A stretch of DNA of 64,000 nt from Clostridia bacterium (GCA_017441385.1 JAFRXY010000025.1:1-64000); one strand, 5' to 3'. Positions 17,452 through 26,246 are shown, counted from the stretch's first letter. Translations and numbers: made by a program. The notes: generated by a model from the letters alone, not told the origin.

Positions 17452-18536
17452 AACTTGCCCACCTCCTTCATCAGGTCGGCAAGTCCGATCGCGACAGCCG
17501 ATTCAATGGCGGGAAGGGCGCGGGGAACGATACAGGGGTCGTGTCTGCCGCCAACGGTGAGAATGGCGTCGCGCTGTTCCTTGAGGTCGATGGTGTGCTG
17601 CTCCTGCGAAATGGAAGGCGTCGGCTTGATTGCTGCGCGGAGTATGATGGGCATGCCGTCGGTAATGCCGCCCAGAATGCCGCCGCAGACGTTGCGGGTG
17701 GTGATGACGCGGTTGCCGGAAAGGGTGAAGGGGTCGTTGGACTCGCTGCCCCTCATGCGGGCCACGTCGAATCCCGCGCCGAATTCCACCCCCTTGACCG
17801 CCGGAACGCCGAACACGATGGAGGACAGCACATTTTCCACGCCGCCGAACATGGGCGAACCGACTCCCGCCGGAACGCCGACCGCGGCGATCTCCACAAT
17901 GCCGCCGACGCTGTCCCGCTCCGAACGCGCCTCGTCAATCCTGCGCCGCATGCCGCGCTCGGCTTCGGGACGGTTGAGGGCGAAGAATTTTTCCTGTAAG
18001 GCAAGAAGCTGGTCGGCATTGACCGCTACCGGGTCAAAGGGGTCGTCGTACATATTGCCGATGGCGAAGATATGCCCGCCGACCGTCACGCCGCGCCGTT
18101 CCAGAATCTGACGGCAGACAGCGCCGGCGAAGGTGAGCGGCGCGGTGAGTCTGCCGCTGAAATGACCGCCGCCGCGCACATCGTTGTAGCCGTTGTAGCG
18201 CACCGCGCCGGTGTAATCGGCATGTCCCGGACGGGGCAGCCGCTGGAGCTTGTCGTAATCCACCGAGCGGGTGTTGGAATTTTCAATCACCGCGCATAGC
18301 GGAGCGCCGGTGGTGGTGTCTCCCAGAATACCGGAGCAGACCTCCGGCATGTCCTCCTCCTTGCGTGGAGTGGAAGTTGAATCGTTGCCGGGCGCGCGGC
18401 GGTTCATCTGGAACTGAATCTCGTCAAAATCCAGCTTTTCGCCCGCCGGCAGACCGTCGATCACGACCCCTATTCCTATTCCGTGGCTCTCGCCGAATAT
18501 GGAAATCTTTATGTTATTGCCCCATGTCGATGACAT
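17448..18536 (-). CDS. aroC: Chorismate synthase
   Basis: 362 residues. It makes chorismate from EPSP using reduced FMN. Family signatures: FGESHGIGIGVVIDGLP at the N-terminus, RRAPG and STPRKEEDMPE, RPGHADYTGAVRYN, and the C-terminal RHDPCIVPRALPAIESA. An upstream Met exists at 18,569, but GGAGGTAAAG directly precedes ATG 18,536 and the family starts at this Met. The start lies 23 bases inside aroA; it is coupled to pheA by an ATGA overlap. Confidence 0.96.
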   Translation of the reverse strand: MSSTWGNNIKISIFGESHGIGIGVVIDGLPAGEKLDFDEIQFQMNRRAPGNDSTSTPRKEEDMPEVCSGILGDTTTGAPLCAVIENSNTRSVDYDKLQRLPRPGHADYTGAVRYNGYNDVRGGGHFSGRLTAPLTFAGAVCRQILERRGVTVGGHIFAIGNMYDDPFDPVAVNADQLLALQEKFFALNRPEAERGMRRRIDEARSERDSVGGIVEIAAVGVPAGVGSPMFGGVENVLSSIVFGVPAVKGVEFGAGFDVARMRGSESNDPFTLSGNRVITTRNVCGGILGGITDGMPIILRAAIKPTPSISQEQHTIDLKEQRDAILTVGGRHDPCIVPRALPAIESAVAIGLADLMKEVGKL

Positions 18537-19809
18537 TTGCTTTACCTCCAAGAGAATTATATACTTCAAAGAATGACGGATAGCTCTTGCTGACGCTGTG
18601 CGGTGTGGTAATGGTCACCTCTCCGTCGGCGCAGAGCGCTCCGATGGCAGCCGACATCACGATCCGATGGTCGCGGAATCCGTCCACAACGCCGCCGGTG
18701 AATTTTTCAATGCCCTCGATGATCAGTCCGTCGTCCGTGACCTGTGCCTTGCCGCCGAGTGAATGGATCATCGCGGCGGTGGAAGTCAGGCGGTCGCTTT
18801 CTTTGATGCGCAGCCGTTCGGCGTGGTCGATGATTGTCGTCCCTTCACAAAGCGCCGCACATACCGCCAGACAGGGAACAAGGTCGGGAATCTGTCCGGC
18901 ATTGATGTGCTGGGCAAGCCTTTTGCCGGCACGCACATGGATTTCTGTTCCGTCAATATCAATCTCCGCGCCGAAATTTCTGAATAATTCAACCGCCGCC
19001 TTGTCCCCCTGCGCGGAATCCAGACGCAGTCCCCGAAGAGTCAGTTCGCTGCCCATAGCGCCGGCAGCGAGAAAGAATCCCGCCTGCGACCAGTCGCCTT
19101 CTACGGTATAATCCCTCGCGGAATAATGCTGACCGCCCGGAATGAACCAGCCGCTTTCGTCCGGAATGACCTTCACGCCGAAGTCCGCCATGCAACGGAT
19201 TGTCATATCGACATACGCCGACGATTGCAGCGGCGTGGTAAGTCGGAGAAAACTGTCGCCGTCGCAGAGCGGCAGCGCCATGAGCATTCCGGTGATGAAC
19301 TGGGAACTGATATTGCCCGGTATTTCGTATTTACCGGACTGCAATTTTCCCTTGCAGACCAGCGGGAGTCCGCTTTGTGAAAAACATTCCACGCCCGCCT
19401 GCGGAAGAAGATCACTGTAAAGCCCGATCGGACGTGTGACGAGCGTGCCTTCTCCTATGAAGCGCCCGTTGATGCCGGCGGCGCAGGCAATGGGAATGAT
19501 GAACCGCAGCGTCGAGCCGGATTCAATGCAGTTAATATCCGTCGGCTCGTTGTCGGCGCTGCCGAATCGTCCGCCGATACCGTCGATGGCAAGCGTATCG
19601 CCCGAAAGATCAGCCTTTGCGCCGAGAGCGGTAACCGCGTTGAGGGTGGCCTTCATGTCGTTGGAAAGCTCGATGGGGGAGAGGACGCTCCTTCCGTCCG
19701 CCAGTGCCGCGCAGAGCATGGCCCGGTGCGCCGCGCTCTTGGAAGGAGGAATTTTTACTGTACCCCTCAGAATGCCCCCGCCGGGAATTTTGCAGACTAA
19801 ATTACTCAT
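18514..19809 (-). CDS. aroA: 5-enolpyruvylshikimate-3-phosphate synthase
   Basis: 431 residues. It joins shikimate-3-phosphate and PEP. Visible are KSAAHRAMLCAALADG (shikimate-3-phosphate binding), SGSTLRFIIPIA (the family SGT-R loop), the QFITGMLMALPL segment, RIKESDRLTSTAAM and DGFRDHRIVMSAAIGAL. AAAGGAA precedes the ATG. It overlaps the aroB stop by 4 bases and runs into aroC. Usual length, all key residues present. Confidence 0.96.
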   Translation of the reverse strand: MSNLVCKIPGGGILRGTVKIPPSKSAAHRAMLCAALADGRSVLSPIELSNDMKATLNAVTALGAKADLSGDTLAIDGIGGRFGSADNEPTDINCIESGSTLRFIIPIACAAGINGRFIGEGTLVTRPIGLYSDLLPQAGVECFSQSGLPLVCKGKLQSGKYEIPGNISSQFITGMLMALPLCDGDSFLRLTTPLQSSAYVDMTIRCMADFGVKVIPDESGWFIPGGQHYSARDYTVEGDWSQAGFFLAAGAMGSELTLRGLRLDSAQGDKAAVELFRNFGAEIDIDGTEIHVRAGKRLAQHINAGQIPDLVPCLAVCAALCEGTTIIDHAERLRIKESDRLTSTAAMIHSLGGKAQVTDDGLIIEGIEKFTGGVVDGFRDHRIVMSAAIGALCADGEVTITTPHSVSKSYPSFFEVYNSLGGKANVIDMGQ

Positions 19810-20891
19810 TGGTTCATTCCTTTCCGGACGAAGTCAAGGAGATCGGCGCATCTGATTTTGTGTACGAAGGAATTTCCGATTTCCCTGAGCAGCACGATGT
19901 TCATGTACTCGCCGCGTCGCTTCTTATCCAGCATAGCGGCGTCGCATATCATTTCGGGAGAAAAACCGCAGCCTGTCGGCATACCGCATTTTTTCAGTAC
20001 CGCTCCGATTCTTCCCGAAGTTCCGATAGCAGATAATCCTGCCGCTTCTCCGGCTCTCGCCATAATCAGCATACCGATGCCCACCGCCTCGCCATGGGCA
20101 ATGCCGGTGTAATGGGCGCATTTCTCGATGGCGTGACCGACGGTGTGCCCGAAGTTGAGTAGCATCCGCTCGCCCGATTCCTTCTCGTCGCGCTCGACCA
20201 CGCCGGCTTTGATTTCAATGGAACGGGCGGTGAGTTCTTCGATTTGATGCATGTCGGTGCCGTGTTCTTCGATCAATTCAAAGAGATCTGCCGATTTAAT
20301 GCAGCCGTGCTTGATGATCTCCCCGAAGCCGTCGGTGACGTATCTGGGCGGAAGTGTATAAAGCGTATCCGCGTCGGCGAGCACCAAGCAGGGCTGGTGA
20401 AAGCTGCCCACCAGATTCTTGCCGCAATCGAGGTCGATGCCGGTCTTGCCGCCGACAGAGGAATCATTTTGTGAAAGCACCGTGGTGGGAATCTGCACGA
20501 AGGAAATGCCGCGCAGGTAGGTTGCCGCCGCGAATCCGCACATATCCCCCGTCACGCCGCCGCCAAGCGCCACCGCGAAGTCGCTGCGGCTGAGTTCCGC
20601 CTGCGTGAAGGCTTCATACATTCCCACAATGGCGGGAAGTTTTTTATGTTCCTCGCCCGCGGGAAATATATTGACAGATACTTTGTACCCGGCTGCCTCC
20701 AGTGATTGTTTCACCGTGTCGGCATAAAGCGGCGCCACATTGCTGTCGGATACAATGACACACCGTGACGCTTTCGGCAGGATTTTTTTGACCAGCCCTC
20801 CGCATTTACTCAAAATTCCCCGTTCAATGATCACGTCATACGGCTTCCCCGTGTTGACGTGAATGGTATGTGAAAATGTTGAAGAAATCAT
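19806..20891 (-). CDS. aroB: 3-dehydroquinate synthase
   Basis: 361 residues. It cyclises DAHP to 3-dehydroquinate with catalytic NAD and zinc. Motifs: GGGVTGDMCGFAAATYLRG (dinucleotide loop), PTTVLSQNDSSVGGKTGID (the family usually has Asp where this has N-D), and HGCIKS with zinc ligands in ALAHAEAV-like HGEAVGIGM and LLNFGHTVGHAIE. ATG 20,891 is preceded by GGAGGAA at 8 bases; frame-open residues upstream belong to tyrA. ATGA overlap with tyrA. Confidence 0.95.
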   Translation of the reverse strand: MISSTFSHTIHVNTGKPYDVIIERGILSKCGGLVKKILPKASRCVIVSDSNVAPLYADTVKQSLEAAGYKVSVNIFPAGEEHKKLPAIVGMYEAFTQAELSRSDFAVALGGGVTGDMCGFAAATYLRGISFVQIPTTVLSQNDSSVGGKTGIDLDCGKNLVGSFHQPCLVLADADTLYTLPPRYVTDGFGEIIKHGCIKSADLFELIEEHGTDMHQIEELTARSIEIKAGVVERDEKESGERMLLNFGHTVGHAIEKCAHYTGIAHGEAVGIGMLIMARAGEAAGLSAIGTSGRIGAVLKKCGMPTGCGFSPEMICDAAMLDKKRRGEYMNIVLLREIGNSFVHKIRCADLLDFVRKGMNQ

Positions 20892-21733
20892 TCGCCCAGT
20901 TCCTCCTTGACCATGCGGCCTCTGCCCAGAATAGTTTCCAGCGTTTCGCGGTCGCCGGCCTTGATCGCGTCGCACATTTCGGTGATGTTTTTGATGAGAA
21001 GATCAAGCTCCTGCGTCAGCGCGTCGGCATTCTGAAGGAAAAGCTCCGCCCAGAGGTGCTCATTCAGCCGCGCGACGCGGGAAACGTCGCGGTAGCTGCC
21101 GGCGGAGAATCCCCTGTGATGCAGGCATTGCGGACTCTGCACATAGGCATTCGCCAGCACATGCGGCAGCTGGGAAGTGAAGGCGATCATGCGGTCGTGC
21201 TCCTCCGGAGAGCAGACCACCTGCATGCCGAAGCCGATCTGCGCTGCGAAGCCTTTCAGCCATTCCACCTGCTCGGAAGAAGAATCGCCGGTCGGGGTGA
21301 TAATGAAACTGGCCCCCTTGAAGAGCGCCGCTTCGCTGTTGGCGTAACCGCTTTTTTCCTTACCTGCCATGGGATGCGCGCCGACGAACACGAACCCGTA
21401 TTTTTCCGCGATAGGGGGCATATGTCGGCAGATATAGCGCTTGATGCCCGACACGTCGATGACCAGCGCACCTTTTTTTACCCTGTTACCGATTTCCTCC
21501 ATGTATTCCACGGCTTCTTCAGGGTAAAGACCCAGAATGATCATATCCGCCTGTCCGATATTGTCATCGGTCAGTTCCTCATGCACAGCGCCGTCCGCGA
21601 TGGCTTGCAGCAGCGTCGCGCGTGTGCGGTTGCGAGCCATAATATGACAATCTGTATGTGCTGTAATCGCCTTTGCCATCGAACCGCCGATCAGTCCAAG
21701 CCCGATAATGGCTATGTTTTTTATCTCAGTCAT
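20888..21733 (-). CDS. tyrA: Prephenate dehydrogenase
   Basis: 281 residues. It oxidatively decarboxylates prephenate to 4-hydroxyphenylpyruvate for tyrosine. The N-terminal Rossmann motif is GLGLIGGSMAKAI, HPMAGKEKSGY is the substrate and catalytic His segment, and SQLPHVLAN follows. No ACT domain follows, so tyrosine control, if any, is not through one. First gene of the operon, behind a consensus promoter and an inverted repeat. Confidence 0.93.
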   Translation of the reverse strand: MTEIKNIAIIGLGLIGGSMAKAITAHTDCHIMARNRTRATLLQAIADGAVHEELTDDNIGQADMIILGLYPEEAVEYMEEIGNRVKKGALVIDVSGIKRYICRHMPPIAEKYGFVFVGAHPMAGKEKSGYANSEAALFKGASFIITPTGDSSSEQVEWLKGFAAQIGFGMQVVCSPEEHDRMIAFTSQLPHVLANAYVQSPQCLHHRGFSAGSYRDVSRVARLNEHLWAELFLQNADALTQELDLLIKNITEMCDAIKAGDRETLETILGRGRMVKEELGE

Positions 21734-21784
21734 GTATTTTCGCCCCTTGCAAATGGCTTTTGCTAAAAATGTATGTTACCTTTT

Positions 21785-21813
21785 ATATTATCAAATTACA
21801 GCGGTATTGTCAA
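21785..21813 (-). promoter_or_regulatory. Promoter of the aromatic amino-acid operon
   Basis: On the minus strand: TTGACA (21808-21813), a 17-base spacer, TAATAT (21785-21790). It drives tyrA, whose ATG lies about 50 bases downstream. No T-box or other leader structure fits in that space. Confidence 0.8.
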
Positions 21814-21819
21814 GACACT

Positions 21820-21841
21820 TTCATACACTAATGTGTATGAA
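21820..21841. promoter_or_regulatory. Inverted repeat, candidate operator
   Basis: TTCATACAC-TAAT-GTGTATGAA: perfect 9-bp arms around 4 bases. It lies directly upstream of the tyrA -35 and about 75 bases before the opposite-strand promoter at 21,915. There is no T-tract, so it reads as a protein-binding site rather than a terminator. Confidence 0.5.
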
Positions 21842-21914
21842 GCGCCATTGTTTCAATGCAATGAATGAAAAAAATAGGAAATAAAAAAAATAGTATAGAA
21901 AAGCATATCGTTTG

Positions 21915-21942
21915 TTGACATTATTACTGTATGTGGTATAAT
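21915..21942 (+). promoter_or_regulatory. Promoter of the radical SAM/lipoprotein operon
   Basis: TTGACA (21915-21920), a 16-base spacer, TATAAT (21937-21942), leaving a leader of about 105 bases before the glycosyltransferase. No other promoter of comparable quality was seen before 26,353, so one transcript could cover all five genes. Confidence 0.8.
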
Positions 21943-22054
21943 TAATATGAGGGGATTTTGGGTTTTACGGGTATTTTCACTATCTATGCCCCTTTCCTTC
22001 CTTCCACAAGCCTGCAAAACAACCCAACGTATTTGAACGGAGGATTATTCGGAT

Positions 22055-23008
22055 ATGAATATTCATGTTATCGGCACGGTAAACGGCGAGGTCAACGAGG
22101 GTATGAGAAATATCGCTACTCACATTTCCCACGCCTTTGAGAAAGAACACACTGTCATCTATTCCGGATTGAGACAGCTTCCCAAGATTATCTTTGACTC
22201 GAAGAAAGCGGACGTTACCCTGATCTTCGCTTGGGCTGACAAGCGGATTTATGATCTGGTCAAGGCTGTTTCCACCATCTGTCCCCATATCTGGGTCGTG
22301 CTGGTTCAGAAGCCTGCCGGAGAATTTCTCGCCCTTGCCCGCGAAAACCCGCTGGAATGCAGCTATCTTTACATATTCGACGATGATGTGAAGGAATTGA
22401 CTGTCGCGGAAGGTCGGGCGCTCAGAAGATTTTCCGTAGGCATCAACACCGACAAATTCCTTCCGCCCAAGGGCGTTGACACCAAGGAACTGAAAGAAAA
22501 GTACGGCTTTGATCCCGTGCAGCCCCTTGTGCTGCATGTCGGGCATTGTTCCGGCGGCAGAGGGCTGGAGGATTTTCTCTGTATCAAGGGAGCGCAGCGT
22601 CTGATCATCGCCAGCGGCATGTTCGAGGACGAACAGCTTGTCAAGAGGCTGGAAGAGGACGGCGTTACCGTTATGTCGGGCTATCTCGATAACGTCGAGG
22701 AGATTTTCCAGATGGCGGATGCTTACCTTTTCCCGACCCGCAGCACGCAGAACGTCATTTCCATTCCCCTGTCAGTCATGGAAGCGCTGGCCTGCGGGGT
22801 GCCGGTTATCGGCTACTCTTCTTTTGAAAACCTCGGAGGAATAGGCTGTGCTGACGGCGCTGTGACATTTATTGATTCCCCTGACGAAATAGACAGGGTT
22901 CTTCCCTCTGTCATGGCGAAGAAATCCCGGACTTCCATGCTTCACAGCGTCGGTTCATGGAGCGACACTGCCGCCGAAATACTGAGAATCATTTCCGAAG
23001 AAGGTTAA
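22055..23008 (+). CDS. GT-B type glycosyltransferase (group 1-like)
   Basis: 317 residues. The C-terminal half fits a GT4-type nucleotide-sugar domain: LVLHVGHCSGGRGLEDFL (acceptor/donor hinge start), GVTVMSGYLDNVEEIFQMADAYLFP, and IPLSVMEALACGVPVIGYSS, the family signature before the donor-binding loop. The N-terminal half is short for the family and has no signal peptide, so it should be a cytoplasmic enzyme that adds a sugar to an acceptor. Acceptor and sugar are unknown. GGAGG sits 10 bases before the ATG, and it is only 4 bases from the first small lipoprotein gene. Confidence 0.75.
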   Translation: MNIHVIGTVNGEVNEGMRNIATHISHAFEKEHTVIYSGLRQLPKIIFDSKKADVTLIFAWADKRIYDLVKAVSTICPHIWVVLVQKPAGEFLALARENPLECSYLYIFDDDVKELTVAEGRALRRFSVGINTDKFLPPKGVDTKELKEKYGFDPVQPLVLHVGHCSGGRGLEDFLCIKGAQRLIIASGMFEDEQLVKRLEEDGVTVMSGYLDNVEEIFQMADAYLFPTRSTQNVISIPLSVMEALACGVPVIGYSSFENLGGIGCADGAVTFIDSPDEIDRVLPSVMAKKSRTSMLHSVGSWSDTAAEILRIISEEG

Positions 23009-23012
23009 GACG

Positions 23013-23264
23013 ATGAAAAAGAGTAAAATGTTGGCGGCGGCCATGGCTTCGATCGCGTTGACCGGCTCGCTTGGTTCGTGCGCCTTCAATGCCTGCGAGA
23101 ATGTGGAACCGGACGTATACGGCCCGCCGCAGCCCTATGAAGACCCGGTGGAGGAGCCGGAATCGGCCGAAGAGCCAGCACCGTCGGGGGAATATGACCC
23201 CATATATAACATGCAGCCCGGAGTGTACGGCCCGCCCGAAACAATGGAAGGCACGAAAGGGTAA
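23013..23264 (+). CDS. Small lipoprotein with two VYGPP motifs (putative radical SAM substrate)
   Basis: 83 residues. Lipoprotein signal peptide with lipobox LGSC (Cys23), then an acidic, Pro-rich mature part with a second Cys (28) and VYGPP at 35-39 and again at 71-75. Its first 23 residues are nearly the same as those of the next gene (MKKSxxLAAAMASxxLTGxLxSC). Small lipoproteins with YG-P motifs next to a radical SAM/SPASM gene are known as the rSAM/lipoprotein arrangement, whose product is undescribed as far as I know. Modification of the Tyr in VYGPP is my inference. Confidence 0.75.
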   Translation: MKKSKMLAAAMASIALTGSLGSCAFNACENVEPDVYGPPQPYEDPVEEPESAEEPAPSGEYDPIYNMQPGVYGPPETMEGTKG

Positions 23265-23325
23265 GGGAACATCCGGAGATCGTAAATGCACTTGGCATTC
23301 ACTGAATTAAGGAGGACGATAGAAT

Positions 23326-23559
23326 ATGAAAAAAAGCAGAATACTTGCAGCCGCCATGGCTTCGGTCATGCTGACCGGAGCGCTTGCATCATGCGGCCAA
23401 GATGAGGAATTCGAATCTGAAAACAACACAAATGTATGCGTATACGGCCCACCGCCCGCATACAGTGATGACAGGGAAGACAATACCGCTGACGGACGGG
23501 AATTTTTCGAGACAAGTTCGGCGGATGAAGCGCAGGCAGACGCTTCACAGGGTGACTGA
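23326..23559 (+). CDS. Small lipoprotein with one VYGPP motif (putative radical SAM substrate)
   Basis: 77 residues, a sibling of the preceding gene. Lipobox LASC at Cys23, a second Cys at 38, and VYGPPP at 39-44. The mature part is acidic (DDREDN, SSADEAQADAS) and has little other structure. AAGGAGGACG precedes the ATG. It ends 2 bases before the radical SAM gene, the tightest spacing in the operon, supporting a functional link. The twin leaders with diverged tails look like tandem duplication followed by divergence. Confidence 0.75.
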   Translation: MKKSRILAAAMASVMLTGALASCGQDEEFESENNTNVCVYGPPPAYSDDREDNTADGREFFETSSADEAQADASQGD

Positions 23560-23561
23560 AC

Positions 23562-24638
23562 ATGAACCCTATTGAAGTTAAAACCCGTCACATGCGGCAG
23601 CTGGCCGCCTACCGGAAGGGTATTCTTGCTTCCCCTCCGCTGAAGAATCTCTTTCTGGAACTGACCCTGCGCTGCAATGAGCGGTGCATTCACTGCGGCA
23701 GCCGGTGCGGCGAGCACGACGATGTGCCGGAGCTTTCGCCTGAACAGTACCGGAAGATTCTCGACGATGTGAAACGCGACTTCGGCACCGCGCAGGTTGA
23801 ACTGGATATTACAGGCGGTGAACCGCTGCTGCGGAAGGATTTCTACGACATCATGGGCTACGCCCATAAGCTGGGATTCCGCTGGGGAATGACCAGCAAT
23901 GCTACGCTCATCGACGATACCGCCGCGCACAGGCTCTACGAAGGCGGGATGAAGACCATTTCGGTGAGCATTGACGGTCTGGAACAGACACACGACAGCC
24001 TTCGCGGCATGAAGGGGGCTTTTTCCCGCGCCATGAAGGGCGTCAATGCCCTGATCCGTCACGGCGGCTTTCAGCATATCCAGATCACGACGGTGGTCAA
24101 TCACCGGAATTTTCCCGAATTGCCGGAGTTATTTGCTGTTCTTCGGGATATTGATATTGACTCATGGCGGGTCATCAATATCGAGCCGATCGGCAGGGCG
24201 CTGGATACCCCCGATCTCATGCTGACCGGGGACGAATACCGGCGCCTGTTCGACTTCATCCGGGAGAAGCGCATGGAAGGCTATCCCCTGACCTACGGGT
24301 GCAGCCATTTTCTCGGCGCGGAATATGAACGGCAGGTGCGCGACTGGTATTTTTTGTGCAATGCGGGCATTTACACTGCGAGTATCGCTTCCAACGGGGA
24401 CATTCTCGCCTGTCTGGACATCGAGCGGCGTCCGGAACTGGTGCAGGGCAATATCCTGCGTGACAGCCTGAAGGAAGTCTGGGAGCGGGAATTCAAAATC
24501 TTCCGTCACGATCTCAGCGACCTCAGCGAAACCTGCCGCGCCTGCGACCAATGCGAATTCTGCCACGGCGGAGCGCATCACAGCTGGGACTACGATCGCA
24601 ACCGGCAGCGGGTGTGCTTCAAGGATATATTATTCTGA
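23562..24638 (+). CDS. Radical SAM/SPASM-domain enzyme
   Basis: 358 residues. The [4Fe-4S] SAM motif CX3CX2C is C38-NER-C42-IH-C45, followed by the DITGGEPLLRKDF loop (GGE, SAM binding) and SVSIDGLEQTHDSLRG. The C-terminal region is a SPASM-type domain: FLCNAG, SNGDILACLD, and a Cys cluster CRACDQCEFCHGGAHH for auxiliary Fe-S clusters, with a last Cys near the end. Such enzymes commonly modify ribosomal peptides. It sits directly after two small VYGPP lipoproteins and before a flippase. The reaction is unknown; a crosslink or other change at the VYGPP tyrosine is a hypothesis. Confidence 0.9.
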   Translation: MNPIEVKTRHMRQLAAYRKGILASPPLKNLFLELTLRCNERCIHCGSRCGEHDDVPELSPEQYRKILDDVKRDFGTAQVELDITGGEPLLRKDFYDIMGYAHKLGFRWGMTSNATLIDDTAAHRLYEGGMKTISVSIDGLEQTHDSLRGMKGAFSRAMKGVNALIRHGGFQHIQITTVVNHRNFPELPELFAVLRDIDIDSWRVINIEPIGRALDTPDLMLTGDEYRRLFDFIREKRMEGYPLTYGCSHFLGAEYERQVRDWYFLCNAGIYTASIASNGDILACLDIERRPELVQGNILRDSLKEVWEREFKIFRHDLSDLSETCRACDQCEFCHGGAHHSWDYDRNRQRVCFKDILF

Positions 24639-24659
24639 CACAGAAAAGGAGACAACACT

Positions 24660-26246
24660 TTGAGAGGAGAAAAACTCTTTAAAAACACGGTGGTAGGCGT
24701 GCTTTCGCAGGGCATGGCCGCTTTGACCGGCGCTGTGGTGCATCTCTTCTTTATCAAGTACATGATAAAGGAATATCTCGGCGCCAAAACCCTCTTTTCC
24801 AATATACTGGATTTTCTGTCGCTGGCGGAGCTTGGCATCGGTCTGGTGCTGGTCTACAGCATGTATCAGCCCCTTGCCGAAAAGAACGAGCGCAAGCTGA
24901 TTGCCCTCACCCGGTTTTACCGTAAGGCCTACAACCTGATCGCCGCGATGGTCTTTTGCTCCGGGCTTTGTCTGATGCCCTTCCTTTCCTTTTTCATCAA
25001 CAACATGGAGGATGTTCCGCACGCGCATCTGATCTTCTTTCTGTATCTGGTCAGCTCGGCGTCGTCCTACCTCTTTGTGTATAAGCAATCCATTCTCAAC
25101 GCCGACCAGCGGATCTATATCACCCATCTGTTCAGCATGGCGTTTTCCGTCATTCAATGTGTGCTACAGATCGCGGTGCTGGTCAGCGGCAGCAGGTACC
25201 GGTTTTTTTATTACCTCATCGTGCAGACGGTGCTTGTCGTATTCAAGAATTTCCTGCTCACCCGGAAGGCGGAAAGGCTGTATCCCTTCCTGAAAAGCAA
25301 AGAGAAAATCCTGCTCACCAAGGACGAGAAAAAGGCCATCTACAAGAACGTCTTCGCCATGTTCAATCACCGGGTAGGCGCGGTGGTGCTTGGTTCCACC
25401 GACAATCTGCTGATTTCAAAATTCATCGGCATTGTCTACTGCGGATTCTACGGCAATTTCAAGATGATCGTCAACCTGATGACCGCCTTCATCAGCCAGT
25501 TCTTCAACGCCATGCTGTCCAGCATCGGCAATATGAATGCGCTGGAATCGAAGGAAACGGTCTATAAGACCTTCAAATACCTGCATTTTCTCAGCTTCTG
25601 GCTGTATACCTTCTCCACCGTAGCCTTTATCGAGCTGGCCAATCCCGTTCTGATGAAGGTACTCACTCTCATGGGCGTGGAGGACGTGCAGGCCTACGGC
25701 TTCACCTATCCCACTATCCTCATGATCGGACTGAACTTTTATGTCATCGGCATCCGCAAGGTGCCGCTTACCTTCAAGGAGGCTATGGGACTGCTGTGGT
25801 ATGACCGCTACAAACCCATCGTGGAGGCGGTCATCAATGTCGTGGTTTCCATTGCCGCCATACAAAGCATGGGCATTGCCGGCATTTTCTTCGGCACGAT
25901 ATTCAGCATGGTAGCCACCTCGCTCTGGGTGGAACCGCTGGTGCTCTTCCGTCACGGGCTGAAACGCTCCATGAAGGAATTCTGGGGGAAGGAATGCGTC
26001 TACATCGCCTTTTCAGGCGGCATGATCGCCCTCACCCATTATGCTGACCTTAAGCTGGTGGACGAAGCCCTCCGGCTTACCGGATGGCCTGAAATTCTAG
26101 TCAAGCTGGGCGTCTGCCTTGTTCTTCCCAACGCGCTGACTGCCCTCTGCTTCTTCTGGATGAAGGATTTCCGTGAGCTGTTCGGAGCGATCGGACACAT
26201 CGTCTTCAAAAAGAGCAGGCCAGTTCCCGTTGAAGCCGCGGAATAA
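24660..26246 (+). CDS. Polysaccharide-type flippase (Wzx/MATE-like), multipass
   Basis: 528 residues with about 12-14 hydrophobic segments in the layout of Wzx-like lipid-linked oligosaccharide flippases: LLVYKQ-type SYLFVYKQSILNADQRIYI in the middle of the first half, FAMFNHRVGAVVLGSTDNLLISKFIG opening the second. TTG start with AAAAGGAGA upstream. As last gene of the operon, it could move a glycolipid or glycosylated lipid precursor to the outer face, which fits the glycosyltransferase at the operon start. Substrate unknown. Confidence 0.85.
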   Translation: MRGEKLFKNTVVGVLSQGMAALTGAVVHLFFIKYMIKEYLGAKTLFSNILDFLSLAELGIGLVLVYSMYQPLAEKNERKLIALTRFYRKAYNLIAAMVFCSGLCLMPFLSFFINNMEDVPHAHLIFFLYLVSSASSYLFVYKQSILNADQRIYITHLFSMAFSVIQCVLQIAVLVSGSRYRFFYYLIVQTVLVVFKNFLLTRKAERLYPFLKSKEKILLTKDEKKAIYKNVFAMFNHRVGAVVLGSTDNLLISKFIGIVYCGFYGNFKMIVNLMTAFISQFFNAMLSSIGNMNALESKETVYKTFKYLHFLSFWLYTFSTVAFIELANPVLMKVLTLMGVEDVQAYGFTYPTILMIGLNFYVIGIRKVPLTFKEAMGLLWYDRYKPIVEAVINVVVSIAAIQSMGIAGIFFGTIFSMVATSLWVEPLVLFRHGLKRSMKEFWGKECVYIAFSGGMIALTHYADLKLVDEALRLTGWPEILVKLGVCLVLPNALTALCFFWMKDFRELFGAIGHIVFKKSRPVPVEAAE

